64,000 nt of DNA from Halopenitus persicus (GCF_900107205.1 NZ_FNPC01000001.1:93213-157212), one strand, 5' to 3'; shown: positions 26,710 through 35,963, numbered from the stretch's first letter. The notes: generated by a model not told the origin, from the letters alone. Translations and numbers: made by a program.

Positions 26710-28215
26710 ATGAACGATCGCGTCACCACGGCCGCCGACGGTCCCGATCGAGGGATCGTCCTCGCCGGGACCGCCTCGGGGGTCGGCAAGACGGTCGCGA
26801 CCCTCGCGGTCCTGCGCGCTCTCGACGACGCCGGCCACGAGCCGGTCGCTGCGAAGGCTGGACCGGACTTCATCGACCCGAGCCACCACGCCGCAGTGAC
26901 GGGGACTCCGTCGCGGACCCTCGACACCTGGATGCAGGGGATCGACGGGGTTCGCCGGTCGCTCGCCCGGTCCGCGGGCGATTTCGCCGTGATAGAGGGG
27001 ATGATGGGGCTGTACGACGGCAGCGTGACCTCGACCGCCGCGACCGCGGCTGCGCTTTCCCTCCCGGTCGTCCTGGTCGTCGACGCGAGCGCGGGGATGC
27101 AAAGCGTCGGCGCGACCGCCCTCGGGTTCCGCGAGTACGCGGCGCACACGCCCCTTCCCGAGGACGTTCGAACGTCCTTCGATGGCGATCCGCCGTCGCT
27201 CGACGTCGTCGGGGTCATCGCCCAACGCGCTCACGGCGGACGACACGCCGAGGGGATTCGGGAGTCGCTCCCCGACGGGATCGCCTTCCTTGGCCGGATC
27301 CCGCCGACCGAGGGGCTCGAGATCCCGGACCGCCACCTGGGGCTCCGGATGGGGGACGAGGCGCCGATCGATCCGGAGACGCTCACGGACGCCGCCGAGG
27401 CGATCGACGTCGCGGCGCTTCGAGACGTCGCCAGACCGCCGGCACGACCCGCCGCGTCGAGTTCGGACCGGGTCACGGAACTACCTCACGACGCTCAGCC
27501 CACGGTCGCGGTCGCCGAGGACGCCGCGTTCCGGTTCGTTTACCCGGCGGTTCGCGAGCGGCTCGCGGCCCTGGCGACCGTCGAGCTCTTCGCGCCGGTC
27601 GCGGGCGATGACCTCCCCGACTGCGACGCGGTCTACCTTCCCGGCGGGTACCCGGAGCTGCACGCCGAGGCGCTCGCGGACTCGCCCGCCCTGTCGACGA
27701 TCGCCGATCGGGCGGCGGAGGGCCTCCCGATCCTCGGCGAGTGCGGCGGCCTGATGGCGCTCTCGGGGTCGCTCACCACGACGGCGGGCGACACCCACGA
27801 GATGGCCGGCGTGCTGCCGGGCGCGGTCCGAATGCGCGACCGCTACCAGGCGCTCGACCACGTCGAGCTCCGGGCACGACGCGACACGCCGGCGGCGACC
27901 GCGGGGGAGACGCATCGCGGCCACGAGTTCCACTACTCCTCGCACGCGCTCGGGAGTGCGGGTGCGGATGACGGGGGCACGGGTGCCGGGGACGGCGGGC
28001 AGTCGACTCTCGACGGGGCGGAAAGCGCCGGCGTCGACGCCGCCGTCGATCCCGACACGGACGCCCGGTTCGCCTTCGACGTCCGGCGCGGCGAGGGGAT
28101 CGACGGCGACCACGACGGGCTGACCGTCCACCGAACGGTCGGGACCTACGCCCACCGCCACGCCGACTCGGGGATGATCGACCGCCTCGTGGCGGCGGCT
28201 CGCGGCGAGGACTGA
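26710..28215 (+). CDS. cobB: cobyrinate a,c-diamide synthase family (CbiA/CobB)
   Basis: ATP- and glutamine-dependent amidation of the a and c carboxylates of cobyrinate. The 501-aa protein has an N-terminal dethiobiotin-synthetase-like domain with the P-loop GTASGVGKT (20-28) and AKAGPDFIDPSHHAAVTG, and a C-terminal class I glutamine amidotransferase with the Cys in LPILGECGGLMALSG near residue 345 and GHEFHYSSH. A Gly/Ala/Asp-rich insert (about 417-450) is halophile-style. No TATA box is evident in the last 40 bp before the ATG because a 20-bp repeat array occupies the region. Confidence 0.92.
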   Translation: MNDRVTTAADGPDRGIVLAGTASGVGKTVATLAVLRALDDAGHEPVAAKAGPDFIDPSHHAAVTGTPSRTLDTWMQGIDGVRRSLARSAGDFAVIEGMMGLYDGSVTSTAATAAALSLPVVLVVDASAGMQSVGATALGFREYAAHTPLPEDVRTSFDGDPPSLDVVGVIAQRAHGGRHAEGIRESLPDGIAFLGRIPPTEGLEIPDRHLGLRMGDEAPIDPETLTDAAEAIDVAALRDVARPPARPAASSSDRVTELPHDAQPTVAVAEDAAFRFVYPAVRERLAALATVELFAPVAGDDLPDCDAVYLPGGYPELHAEALADSPALSTIADRAAEGLPILGECGGLMALSGSLTTTAGDTHEMAGVLPGAVRMRDRYQALDHVELRARRDTPAATAGETHRGHEFHYSSHALGSAGADDGGTGAGDGGQSTLDGAESAGVDAAVDPDTDARFAFDVRRGEGIDGDHDGLTVHRTVGTYAHRHADSGMIDRLVAAARGED

Positions 28216-28302
28216 GCCTCGGCCGGGGGCGACGGCTCGCGCGCTGGGAGTTCCACCGCGGGAGGGGAAGGCTATTTGGGCGTCTCCACCGAGGGTACAC
28301 CC

Positions 28303-30006
28303 ATGCTTCACGCGGAGGGCCCCCTGCTCACGATCGACCTGACCGAGCGGTCGGCGACTCGAACGCCGATCGACGACGTCCTCGAGGCGTTCATCGGCGG
28401 CCGCGGCGTCGCGACCGCGCTCGCGCACGACCGCATCCCGTTCGACGCCGACCCGTTCGGGCCGGAGAACCGCGCGTACCTGGCGACCGGCCCGCTCCAG
28501 CTGTCGACCACCTCCTTCACCGGGCGGCTCTCGATGACCGGCCTGTCGCCGCTGACCGACGGGCTGGTCTCGACGAACGCCGGCGGCTACCTCTCCCGGG
28601 AGTTCGCCGGCACGGGGATCTCGGCGCTCGAGGTGACCGGAGCGAGCGACGAGCTCCTGATCGCCCACGTCACCGACGAGGGTGTCGAGTTCGAGCCGGT
28701 GCCGGAACTCGCCGGCGCCACGGTGCCCGAGGTCTCCGACCACGTCGCCGAGACGCGGGACCTGGGCCCGGAGAACTGCATCGCCATCGGCCCGGCCGGC
28801 GAGAACCTGGTCCGGTTCGCATCAGTGATGACCTTCGACTCCCGGGCGTTCGGGCGCGGCGGGCTCGGTGCCGTCCTCGGTGCGAAGAACCTCAAGGCGG
28901 TCACCTTCGAGGGCGACTCGGCGCCCGAGATCGAGATCCCCGACCCTCCCGAGATGGAGATCCACCGGGAGGCCGCCACCTCCGACGACCTGATGCGGCG
29001 GCAGGGGACCACCGGCAACACGGAGTTCATCAACGAGAACTTCTCGCTGCCGACGCGCTACTTCTCGGAGTACGAGTTCGAGTCCGCGGCCGGCATCGGC
29101 GGGGACGCCGTCGAGGAGAAGAAGTACAAGAAGGGCGCCTGCTCGCAGTGCGCGTACGCCTGCAAGCTCCCGACCCGCGACGAGGAGACGGGGGTCGAGA
29201 CGGAGGGACCGGAGTTCGAGACGGTCTACGCGTTCGGATCGAGCCAGGGCGTCGGCGACATCGTCGACGTGATGCGGGCCAACGAGCTCTGTGACCGGCT
29301 CGGGCTGGACACCATCTCCGCGGGCGTCACGGTCGCGGCCTACCTCGCCAGCGAGGACGAGTTCGGGAACGCCGAGCTCGCCCGCGAGCTGACCGAGCAG
29401 ATCGCCCACCGCGAGGGGATCGGCGACGACCTCGCCGAGGGCGTCCACCGCGTCCACGAGCAGCTCGGCGTCGACGACTACACGGTCAAGGGGATGGAGT
29501 TCGCCGCCCACGACGGCCGCGTGCTCCACGGGCAGGGCCTCTCGTACGCGGTCGCGAACCGCGGCGCCGACCACATGTACGGCGGGCTGCTCTCCCCCGA
29601 GTACGCCGGCGAGATCGACCCCGAGGGGACGCTCGGCAAGGCCGAGCTCCTCGTCGAACACGAGAACCGCAACGCGATACGGGACTCGGCGATCGTCTGC
29701 GCCTTCGCGAGCGGCCACATCACCGACGAGCGCCTCGCCGCGCTGCTGGAGACCGACTACGAGGAGCTGCTCGCGGTCGGCGCGCGGACGATCGAGCGCG
29801 AGCGCCACTTCAACAACCGCCGCGGGATGGCCGCCGACGCCGACGACCTCCCCTACGAGATCCCGGATCTGGAGGACGCGATCCAGGAGTACTACGAGGC
29901 GCGCGGGCTCCGCGAGGACGGAACGCTCCCCGACGACCGGATCGAGCCGATCGCGGCCGACCTCGGAACCGACGACGGCGCCGCGGCCTCGCCGGCCGAC
30001 GACTGA
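28303..30006 (+). CDS. aldehyde ferredoxin oxidoreductase family (tungstopterin enzyme)
   Basis: Oxidises aldehydes to acids with ferredoxin using a tungsten-bispterin cofactor and a 4Fe-4S cluster. At 567 aa it is near the family length of about 600. The iron-sulfur cysteines are Cys280, Cys283 and Cys287 (CSQCAYAC) and Cys466 (AIVCAFASG). Pterin-binding regions include FGRGGLGAVLGAKNLKAV and GMEFAAHDGR. The start at 28303 (MLHAEGPLLTIDLTER) matches the family's N-terminal strand. It lies 87 bp after cobB on the same strand. The substrate is unknown. Confidence 0.93.
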   Translation: MLHAEGPLLTIDLTERSATRTPIDDVLEAFIGGRGVATALAHDRIPFDADPFGPENRAYLATGPLQLSTTSFTGRLSMTGLSPLTDGLVSTNAGGYLSREFAGTGISALEVTGASDELLIAHVTDEGVEFEPVPELAGATVPEVSDHVAETRDLGPENCIAIGPAGENLVRFASVMTFDSRAFGRGGLGAVLGAKNLKAVTFEGDSAPEIEIPDPPEMEIHREAATSDDLMRRQGTTGNTEFINENFSLPTRYFSEYEFESAAGIGGDAVEEKKYKKGACSQCAYACKLPTRDEETGVETEGPEFETVYAFGSSQGVGDIVDVMRANELCDRLGLDTISAGVTVAAYLASEDEFGNAELARELTEQIAHREGIGDDLAEGVHRVHEQLGVDDYTVKGMEFAAHDGRVLHGQGLSYAVANRGADHMYGGLLSPEYAGEIDPEGTLGKAELLVEHENRNAIRDSAIVCAFASGHITDERLAALLETDYEELLAVGARTIERERHFNNRRGMAADADDLPYEIPDLEDAIQEYYEARGLREDGTLPDDRIEPIAADLGTDDGAAASPADD

Positions 30007-30155
30007 GGGATCGCTGGCGGCGACCGATCGATCTCGCCGGACGGTGATCGATGGCCCCCCGACGGTCGTCGCTTATAAATCGTGGATGTGGAGACGACAG
30101 CGGTCTTAACGATTCATAGGCGCTAATCAGGCGTTTCGAACCCCGAGCAAGCCCG

Positions 30156-30662
30156 TCATCGATACTCCGAAATCGTTCGATACGGGACGTAGTAGCTAAC
30201 CTCATCGATCCACGTCGATAGCCACTCATCAGCAGTCGCTTCATCGATTTTCCCAGCATCGATTGCAGCCAACAAAACCCCAACCGACCCGACAACGGTC
30301 ACGCCTTGGTCTTTCGCAAACGATCGGGCATCTCCGTCGTCAGTTAGCAGTCGACCGTCGTGTGCGTCGGCGAGGGCGAACGCCTGTGCTTCCCCGGGAT
30401 CGAGATGCCCACCAACAACGGCTTCTCTGTTTGCGACAGTATCCGAAATCGTCGCGACTGGGATTTCGCCATCAAGCGTATCGAGTGCTTCCTGGAGATA
30501 TGGGTGGTTATCAACGCCGTGTTCGAGCTCCTCACGAACGACTGGTACCGTACAGATTCCGGAGAGGTCAGCAACTACCCACAGCTGATCGATGTACGCA
30601 AAATTCGAGAGGACAGTCGTGTTCAAGACGCTCGGGTTCGCTGGGAGATCGTTACCTGTCAT
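30156..30662 (-). CDS. PIN-domain toxin, DUF3368/VapC type
   Basis: A 168-aa PIN-fold ribonuclease-like protein. The N-terminal strand SVLNTTVLSNFAYIDQL has Asn where most PIN nucleases have the first Asp, a change often seen in the DUF3368 subgroup. Other acidic positions are present (DPGEAQAFALADA and RLLTDDGDARSFAKD). Its ATG overlaps the antitoxin stop by 4 bp, a classic toxin-antitoxin arrangement. Local base composition is richer in A+T than its neighbours, suggesting acquisition. Its target RNA is unknown. Confidence 0.85.
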   Translation of the reverse strand: MTGNDLPANPSVLNTTVLSNFAYIDQLWVVADLSGICTVPVVREELEHGVDNHPYLQEALDTLDGEIPVATISDTVANREAVVGGHLDPGEAQAFALADAHDGRLLTDDGDARSFAKDQGVTVVGSVGVLLAAIDAGKIDEATADEWLSTWIDEVSYYVPYRTISEYR

Positions 30663-31027
30663 TTAGCACGTGACTCCCCATCAGACGAGTCTTCATCATC
30701 GAATTCGAGCTCGCGTGCTGCCTCTACCTCGTAGGCTGCGTCATCCTCGTCAACGAGCCCGAGGCGAAGTTCAACACCGTGCTCACGGAGGATGTCACGC
30801 ATCGTCCAGCGGTCGACGGCAGCGAGTCTCGCAGCATCACCGAGCGTGATCCGCTCGCGTTCGTAGAGGGCGACCGCAGCTGCAATACGTTCGTTCTCGT
30901 GGTCCTCGAAGTATTCACGCACGAACTCGCGCAACGCATCGCTCTTGCCCCCGAACACACCAGCCTCGACAGCACCCTCAATGAGGAGGTCGAGGTCATC
31001 CGGGTAGGAGCCGGTAATTCGTGCCAT
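30659..31027 (-). CDS. UPF0175-type antitoxin of the PIN toxin
   Basis: A 122-aa antitoxin-like protein. The N-terminal half reads as a ribbon-helix-helix (SYPDDLDLLIEGAVEAGVFG, then KSDALREFVREYF) and the middle as a UPF0175 helix-turn-helix (LYERERITLGDAARLAAVDRWTMRDILREHG). The C-terminus is acidic and probably wraps the toxin. CATAAATAG about 28 bp before the start gives a leaderless promoter on which the protein may act to repress the pair. Confidence 0.85.
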   Translation of the reverse strand: MARITGSYPDDLDLLIEGAVEAGVFGGKSDALREFVREYFEDHENERIAAAVALYERERITLGDAARLAAVDRWTMRDILREHGVELRLGLVDEDDAAYEVEAARELEFDDEDSSDGESRAK

Positions 31028-31142
31028 TGTTCCATCCGAGACTACATCATCATACTATTTATGAACTACGCCAGGCTGCCGTATGAATTGAGAAGGCCGA
31101 TCTCAACTACTATTTAAACCGACGCGGCCCCTCAGCACTCGG

Positions 31143-32009
31143 TCACGACACGTGGTCGAAGACGAGACAGTAGCAGTGGTCGTAGCCGTAGCCGTAGCGT
31201 CCGGTCTCGGGACCCCACGTCCGGTCGTCGCCGGCCGCGTCGACCATCCGGTCTCCATCGTCACCGCTGGCGTCGTCCTCGAACCCGATGTCGCCGTCCT
31301 CGAACCCGAGGACGATCTCGGTCCGAAACCGGAGCCCGGCCGCGTCGTCGATCGCGTCCGCGAGGTCCCACGCGAGGGTGCTCACGCCCGGTCCGAACCG
31401 GACGTTCGAGACCTCGACGACCGCGATACCCTCGGGCGCAAGCAGGTCCGCGACCGCCTCGAAGGCCGCGGTCGCGTCGGCCAGATAGGCGCCGTAGGAG
31501 CCGGCGGACTCGTAGCCTTCGAAGGGGTCGGTGTCCATCCAGTCGAGCATGAACGGCGGCGCGGTACAACAGAGGTCGAACGCCGGCGGATCGACGTCGC
31601 CGCCCTCGTGATCCTCCTCATCGTCGTCAGCATTTATATGCGGTTTCCGCTCGCTTCCGTCGCTGCTTATAAACTCTTCCTGATCCCCCGTCGCATCACT
31701 TATAAATGCCGACCGGCCCTCGCGGGCGTCTCCGACCACGACGCGACGGGGATGGTCGACGCGCTCGCGGACGTACGCGACGCGGCGCGGGTCGCGCTCG
31801 ATGCCGTAGCCGGCCCTGCCGAGTCGGTCGGCGGCGGCGATCGTGGTGCCGAAGCCCGCAAACGGGTCGATCACGGCGTCCCCGGGATCGGTGAAGGTCT
31901 CGATGCACCACTCCGGAACCGCCGGGATCGACCGGACGTCGACGTCGCACCAGTCGGGCAGGGTGTCCGGATCCGGCCGGTCGGCGGGAAGCGTTCTGAA
32001 GGTCCGCAC
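31143..32009 (-). CDS. small DNA-methyltransferase-like protein with an AT-rich in-frame insert
   Basis: A 288-aa SAM-dependent methyltransferase of the amino-methylating type. Motif I is DPFAGFGTT (48-56), the acidic motif II is GIERDP, and the catalytic motif is TAPPF (149-153) where N4/N6 DNA methyltransferases have S/N/DPPY/F. The order motif I then IV is unlike the common beta-class enzymes. Residues 101-127, between the two motifs, are encoded by an AT-rich 80-bp segment with terminal inverted repeats. A TTTTTATTT box about 25 bp before the ATG supports a leaderless start. No cognate restriction gene is visible; an RNA substrate is an alternative. Confidence 0.75.
   Translation of the reverse strand: MRTFRTLPADRPDPDTLPDWCDVDVRSIPAVPEWCIETFTDPGDAVIDPFAGFGTTIAAADRLGRAGYGIERDPRRVAYVRERVDHPRRVVVGDAREGRSAFISDATGDQEEFISSDGSERKPHINADDDEEDHEGGDVDPPAFDLCCTAPPFMLDWMDTDPFEGYESAGSYGAYLADATAAFEAVADLLAPEGIAVVEVSNVRFGPGVSTLAWDLADAIDDAAGLRFRTEIVLGFEDGDIGFEDDASGDDGDRMVDAAGDDRTWGPETGRYGYGYDHCYCLVFDHVS
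31630..31709. mobile_element. possible 80-bp MITE-like insert inside methyltransferase gene
   Basis: Perfect 9-bp inverted repeats GCATTTATA (31630-31638) and TATAAATGC (31701-31709) bound an AT-rich 80-bp segment. Inside are TTATAAA elements at 31667 and 31700, 33 bp apart. The frame stays open. No target-site duplication is evident, so mobility is inference. Confidence 0.4.
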
Positions 32010-32136
32010 GCTCGTCGATCGGAGCGGGCCAAATAAAAACCCCGCAGCGGTCGCGGCGGTCGCGGCCCGCGCCCACCGCAGTCCACATCGGAGCGGGTGA
32101 GCGAGCGCGTCGGCGTTCTATTCCGGGTCCGACGTC

Positions 32137-33108
32137 CTATTCCGGATCCGGCGTTCGCACGCGGTTCTCGAGGTCGTCGCCGGTCTCGAGGGCCGCGACG
32201 TTGCGGGCCAGGATGTCCGCGAGCCGGTCCCAGTGTTTCGGCGTGTGGCCGCCGGTGTGGGGCGTGATGAGGCAGTTCTCCAGGTCCCAGAGGACGTGCT
32301 CGGGCGGCAGCGGCTCCGGCTCGGTGACGTCGAGGGCGGCCCCGCGGATCCCGCTCGACTGCAGCGCCGAGACGAGCGCGTCGGTGTCGACGATGCCGCC
32401 GCGGGCGGCGTTGACGACGACCGCGTTCGGCGGCAGCGTGGCGAGTTCCTCGGCGCCGACCAGCCCGCGCGTGAGGTCGTTGAGCGGGCAGGCGATCACG
32501 ACGTAGTCGCTCCGGGAGAACGCGTCGTGGATCGCCTCGTTTTCGAAGCCGACGACCTCGTCGGTCGGGCCGCCCTTCGAGGGCGTGTAGCGGACGCCGA
32601 TCGTCTCGACCTCGAAGCCCTGCAGGCGCTGGACGACCGCCTGTCCGATCGAGCCCAGTCCGACGATCGTCACCGTGCTGTCGGTGAACTCGTGGGACTG
32701 GAAGTGGCGCCACTCGCCGTTCGACTTCCGGCGCCATCCCTCGTGGAGGCGGCGGGCGAACACGAGCATGTTGGCGATCGCCTGCTCGGCGATGCCGGGC
32801 GCGTGGATCCCGCCGGCGTTCGTCACGGCCACGCCGTGCTCGCCGAGCGCGGCCATCGGGACGTGGTCCGTCCCGGCGAAGGTGCACGCGAACAGCTCCA
32901 GCCGGTCCGCCCGGTCGAGCAGATCCTCGTCGATCGAGATCCCCGTCACGACGCGGGCGTCGGTGATCAGGTCCCGCTCCTCGGCCGGGGTCCGCGCGAG
33001 CGCGACCGTGCGGTCGGGCAGGCGCTCGCGGATCGCCTCGGCGTACGATTCCATCGACAGTCCCTCGGTCCCCTCGCGGAGCACGACGACGTCCGGTTGT
33101 TCGGTCAT
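32137..33108 (-). CDS. D-isomer-specific 2-hydroxyacid dehydrogenase
   Basis: NAD(P)-dependent reduction of 2-oxoacids to D-2-hydroxyacids, or the reverse. The 323-aa protein has the Rossmann motif TIVGLGSIGQA near 145-155, the substrate-binding Arg in NAARGGIVDTDAL, Glu in VTEPEPLPPEH and the catalytic His in ITPHTGGHTP. The family includes the characterised haloarchaeal D-2-hydroxyacid dehydrogenases. It is divergent from the M20 hydrolase gene (111 bp gap), suggesting shared control. It might process the 2-oxo acid product of the adjacent threonine ammonia-lyase or of an aminotransferase. Confidence 0.9.
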   Translation of the reverse strand: MTEQPDVVVLREGTEGLSMESYAEAIRERLPDRTVALARTPAEERDLITDARVVTGISIDEDLLDRADRLELFACTFAGTDHVPMAALGEHGVAVTNAGGIHAPGIAEQAIANMLVFARRLHEGWRRKSNGEWRHFQSHEFTDSTVTIVGLGSIGQAVVQRLQGFEVETIGVRYTPSKGGPTDEVVGFENEAIHDAFSRSDYVVIACPLNDLTRGLVGAEELATLPPNAVVVNAARGGIVDTDALVSALQSSGIRGAALDVTEPEPLPPEHVLWDLENCLITPHTGGHTPKHWDRLADILARNVAALETGDDLENRVRTPDPE

Positions 33109-33219
33109 GGTGTTGGGTCGGGTACGGATCGATCCCGCGGGAGGCGACTTATCCTTTTATGTATCCTTCGTCAACGGGAACTGTGTATTCTTAAGTTCGT
33201 CCGCGTGGTAGGGGTGCCC
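33109..33219. promoter_or_regulatory. divergent promoter region, dehydrogenase / M20 hydrolase
   Basis: TTCTTAAGTT (about 33187-33196) lies 25-30 bp before the M20 ATG on the plus strand. ACATAAAAGG on the minus strand lies about 45-55 bp from the dehydrogenase ATG, implying a short leader there. Confidence 0.5.
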
Positions 33220-34623
33220 ATGTCCACCCAAGCCACCGAGCGACTCGTCTCGCTGCGCCGGGGGTTCCACCGGCATCCGGAACCGGCCTGGCGGGAGTTC
33301 TACACGACACACCGGCTCGTCGAGGAGCTCCGCGACATCGGCGTCGACGAGCTCGCGATCGGCCGCGAGGCCTACGACCCCGACGACCGGATGGCCGTGC
33401 CCGAGGAGGAATCGATCGCGGAGTGGGCCGACCGCGCTCGGGACCGCGGCGCGGACGAGGAGATCCTCGAGAGGACCGCCGGCGGCGTCACCGGCTGCGT
33501 CGCGGTGCTGGAGTGCGGCGACGGCCCCGCGGTCGGCCTCCGGGTCGACATCGACGGCCTGTTCATCGAGGAGTCAACGGACGCGGCCCACAACCCGGTC
33601 GCCGAGGGATTCCGCTCGGAGATCGAGGGCACGATGCACGCCTGCGGGCACGACGCGCACATGACCTGGGGGCTCGCCGCCATCGAGGCGATCAAGGCGA
33701 GCGACTTCGCCGGCCGGCTCGTCGTCTTCTTCCAGCCCGCCGAGGAGGCCGGCGGGGGCGGGCACCCGATGGCCGAGAGCAGCTACATCGATGACCTCGA
33801 GTACCTCTTCGCGGTCCACGTCGGGCTGGACCACCCGACCGGGCGCGTCGTGGCGGGCATCGAGCGCCCGCTGGCGATGTGCCACGTCGACGCGACGATC
33901 GAGGGGACCTCGACCCACGCCGGCAAGACGCCAAACGAGGGCGACAACGCGATGCAGGCGCTCGGGACCGCGATTCAGAACGCCTACGCGATCCCCCGCC
34001 ACGCCGACGGGATGACCCGCGTCAACATCGGACGGGCCGAGTCGGGAACGGCGAGCAACGTGATCGCCGACCACGCGCACCTCGAGGCCGAGGCCCGCGG
34101 GGAGACGACGGAGCTGATGGAGTACATAAAGGGTCGCCTGAAGCGGACCCTCCGCAGCGCCGCCTCGATGCACGGCTGCACGGTCGACGTCGACGTCATC
34201 AGCGAGTCGCCGCGGGCCGACAGCGACCCCGAGCTGGTCGACCACGTCGCGAGCGTGGCCCGCGGGGTCGAGGGCGTGACCGACGTCGTGCCGACCGCCG
34301 ACTTCGGCGCGAGCGAGGACGCGACGTTCCTGATGGAGCGCGTCCAGGAGAACGGCGGACTCGCGTCCTACCTGATCGTCGGGACGGATCATCCGACCGG
34401 CCACCACACGCCGACCTTCGACGTCGACGAACGCAGCCTCCGGATCGGGGCCGACGTGCTGACGGCGGCGATCCGCGGGGTCGAGGCCGCGTTCGCGAGC
34501 ACGGACACGGCCGCGGGCGGGAACGCGTTCGCGGACGGCGGGACGATCGCCGACCGGAGCGGCGGGACGATCGTCGGCCGGAACGGCGGAGGCTCGCCGA
34601 CCGGAACGGGAGGCGATCGATGA
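33220..34623 (+). CDS. M20-family amidohydrolase (AbgA / IAA-amino-acid hydrolase type), copy 1
   Basis: Zinc-dependent hydrolase of N-acyl amino acids; 467 aa. Metal-binding motifs are HACGHDAHM near residues 141-149 and PAEEAGGGGHP near 173-183; the dimerisation lid contains STHAGKTPNEGDNAMQALG. The first 430 residues closely match the copy at 43.3-44.6 kb. The C-terminal 40 residues are a Gly/Thr/Asp/Arg-rich tail (GGTIADRSGGTIVGRNGG) absent from that copy. Its TGA overlaps the ATG of the threonine ammonia-lyase (ATGA), so the two are translated together. The substrate is unknown; p-aminobenzoyl-glutamate-like amides are one family precedent. Confidence 0.88.
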   Translation: MSTQATERLVSLRRGFHRHPEPAWREFYTTHRLVEELRDIGVDELAIGREAYDPDDRMAVPEEESIAEWADRARDRGADEEILERTAGGVTGCVAVLECGDGPAVGLRVDIDGLFIEESTDAAHNPVAEGFRSEIEGTMHACGHDAHMTWGLAAIEAIKASDFAGRLVVFFQPAEEAGGGGHPMAESSYIDDLEYLFAVHVGLDHPTGRVVAGIERPLAMCHVDATIEGTSTHAGKTPNEGDNAMQALGTAIQNAYAIPRHADGMTRVNIGRAESGTASNVIADHAHLEAEARGETTELMEYIKGRLKRTLRSAASMHGCTVDVDVISESPRADSDPELVDHVASVARGVEGVTDVVPTADFGASEDATFLMERVQENGGLASYLIVGTDHPTGHHTPTFDVDERSLRIGADVLTAAIRGVEAAFASTDTAAGGNAFADGGTIADRSGGTIVGRNGGGSPTGTGGDR

Positions 34624-35963
34624 CCGAGGGGGACCCCTCCGCCGCCGAACCGGACGATTCCGACCCCGGAGCCGACCGCTCCGCTTCGGACGTCGACCGT
34701 TCCGCCGCGGACGTCCTCACCCCCGAGGACGTTCGCGAGGCCCACGACCGGATCGCCGACGTCGTTCACCGGACGCCGCTCGACGGTTCGACCACGCTCG
34801 CCGAGGCCAGCGGCGCGGCGTCGGTCGGGCTCAAGCTGGAGAACGTCCAGCGCACCGGCTCGTTCAAGATCCGCGGCGCGTACAACGCGATGGCCCAGCT
34901 GTCCGCCGCCGAGCGCGAGGCGGGCGTCATCGCCGCCAGCGCGGGCAACCACGCGCAGGGCGTCGCGCTCGCGGGCGAGTTGCTGGGGATCGACGCGGAG
35001 ATCGTCGTTCCCGAGGTGACGCCCGCCTCCAAGATCGAGGCGACGCGCGGGTACGGCGCGACGGTGATCGTCGAGGGCGACATCTACGAGCGCTCCTACG
35101 AGCACGCCCTCGAGCGCGCCGAGGAGACCGGTCGGACCTTCGTCCATCCCTTCGACGACGCCGCGATCATGGCGGGCCAGGGCACGGTCGGCCTGGAGAT
35201 CGCCGAGCAGCTGCCCGACGTCGACACTGTCCTCGTCTCGATCGGCGGCGGAGGGCTGATCTCCGGGATCGCCACCGCGCTGCCGGCGGCCCTCGACGAG
35301 GACGTCCGCGTGATCGGCGTCCAGCCGGAGGGGGCGCTCCACGCCAAGCCCTCCCTGGAGCGCGACGCGATCCACGAGCTGCCGGACGTCGACACGGTCG
35401 CGGAGGGGATCGCCGACACCCGGCTCCTCGAGCGAACGTGGGCGGTCCTTCGCGACCGGGTCGACGACGTGGTCGCCGTCTCCGACCGCGAGCTCGCGGT
35501 CGCCGTCACCCTGCTGGCCGAGCGGGCCAAGACGGTCGCGGAGGCCGCCGGCGCCGCCCCGGTGGCCGCGCTGCTCTCGGACGCCCTCGACGTGACCGAC
35601 GAGCACGTCGCCGCGGTGGTCTCGGGCGGGAACGTCAACCTCACCGAACACGCCGAACTGACGCGGACCGGCCTGATCGAGCTGGGCCGCTACGCCGAGG
35701 CGCGCCTCCACGTCGACGGCTGGCCCGCCGCGATCGCCGACGTCGCCGAGACGATCGAGTCCCACGGCGCCGAGCTGGACGGTCTCGAGCGCGACGATCG
35801 GAGCGCGATCGACCACCCCAACCGCGTTCCCGTGACGGTCGGCATCGAAGGGAGCGGCCCCGAACACCTGCGTGAGGTCCTCGACGCGCTCGCGTCGCTG
35901 GATGCAGTCGAGGTGGCGGAGGAGTCGCTGATCGACCGCGAGCCGCTCGCCCAGAGTCAGTAG
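34620..35963 (+). CDS. ilvA: threonine ammonia-lyase (threonine dehydratase)
   Basis: PLP enzyme converting threonine (or serine) to 2-oxobutyrate (or pyruvate) and ammonia. The 447-aa protein has the PLP lysine in GSFKIRGAYNAM (Lys83), the cofactor loop ASAGNHAQGVA, SIGGGGLISG and SGGNVNL. A C-terminal ACT-like domain (about 370-440; RVPVTVGIEGSGPEHLREVL) points to allosteric control. An acidic Ser/Asp-rich N-terminal extension of about 30 residues precedes the fold. EutB-like serine/threonine dehydratases are an alternative given the catabolic context. It is coupled to the M20 gene by overlapping ATGA. A 28-bp duplication spans its stop. Confidence 0.9.
   Translation: MTEGDPSAAEPDDSDPGADRSASDVDRSAADVLTPEDVREAHDRIADVVHRTPLDGSTTLAEASGAASVGLKLENVQRTGSFKIRGAYNAMAQLSAAEREAGVIAASAGNHAQGVALAGELLGIDAEIVVPEVTPASKIEATRGYGATVIVEGDIYERSYEHALERAEETGRTFVHPFDDAAIMAGQGTVGLEIAEQLPDVDTVLVSIGGGGLISGIATALPAALDEDVRVIGVQPEGALHAKPSLERDAIHELPDVDTVAEGIADTRLLERTWAVLRDRVDDVVAVSDRELAVAVTLLAERAKTVAEAAGAAPVAALLSDALDVTDEHVAAVVSGGNVNLTEHAELTRTGLIELGRYAEARLHVDGWPAAIADVAETIESHGAELDGLERDDRSAIDHPNRVPVTVGIEGSGPEHLREVLDALASLDAVEVAEESLIDREPLAQSQ

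Noticed and set aside
30061-30155. Small RNA gene downstream of TTATAAAT at 30073
   Set aside because: A TATA-like box alone is present; no conserved fold or terminator supports an RNA call.
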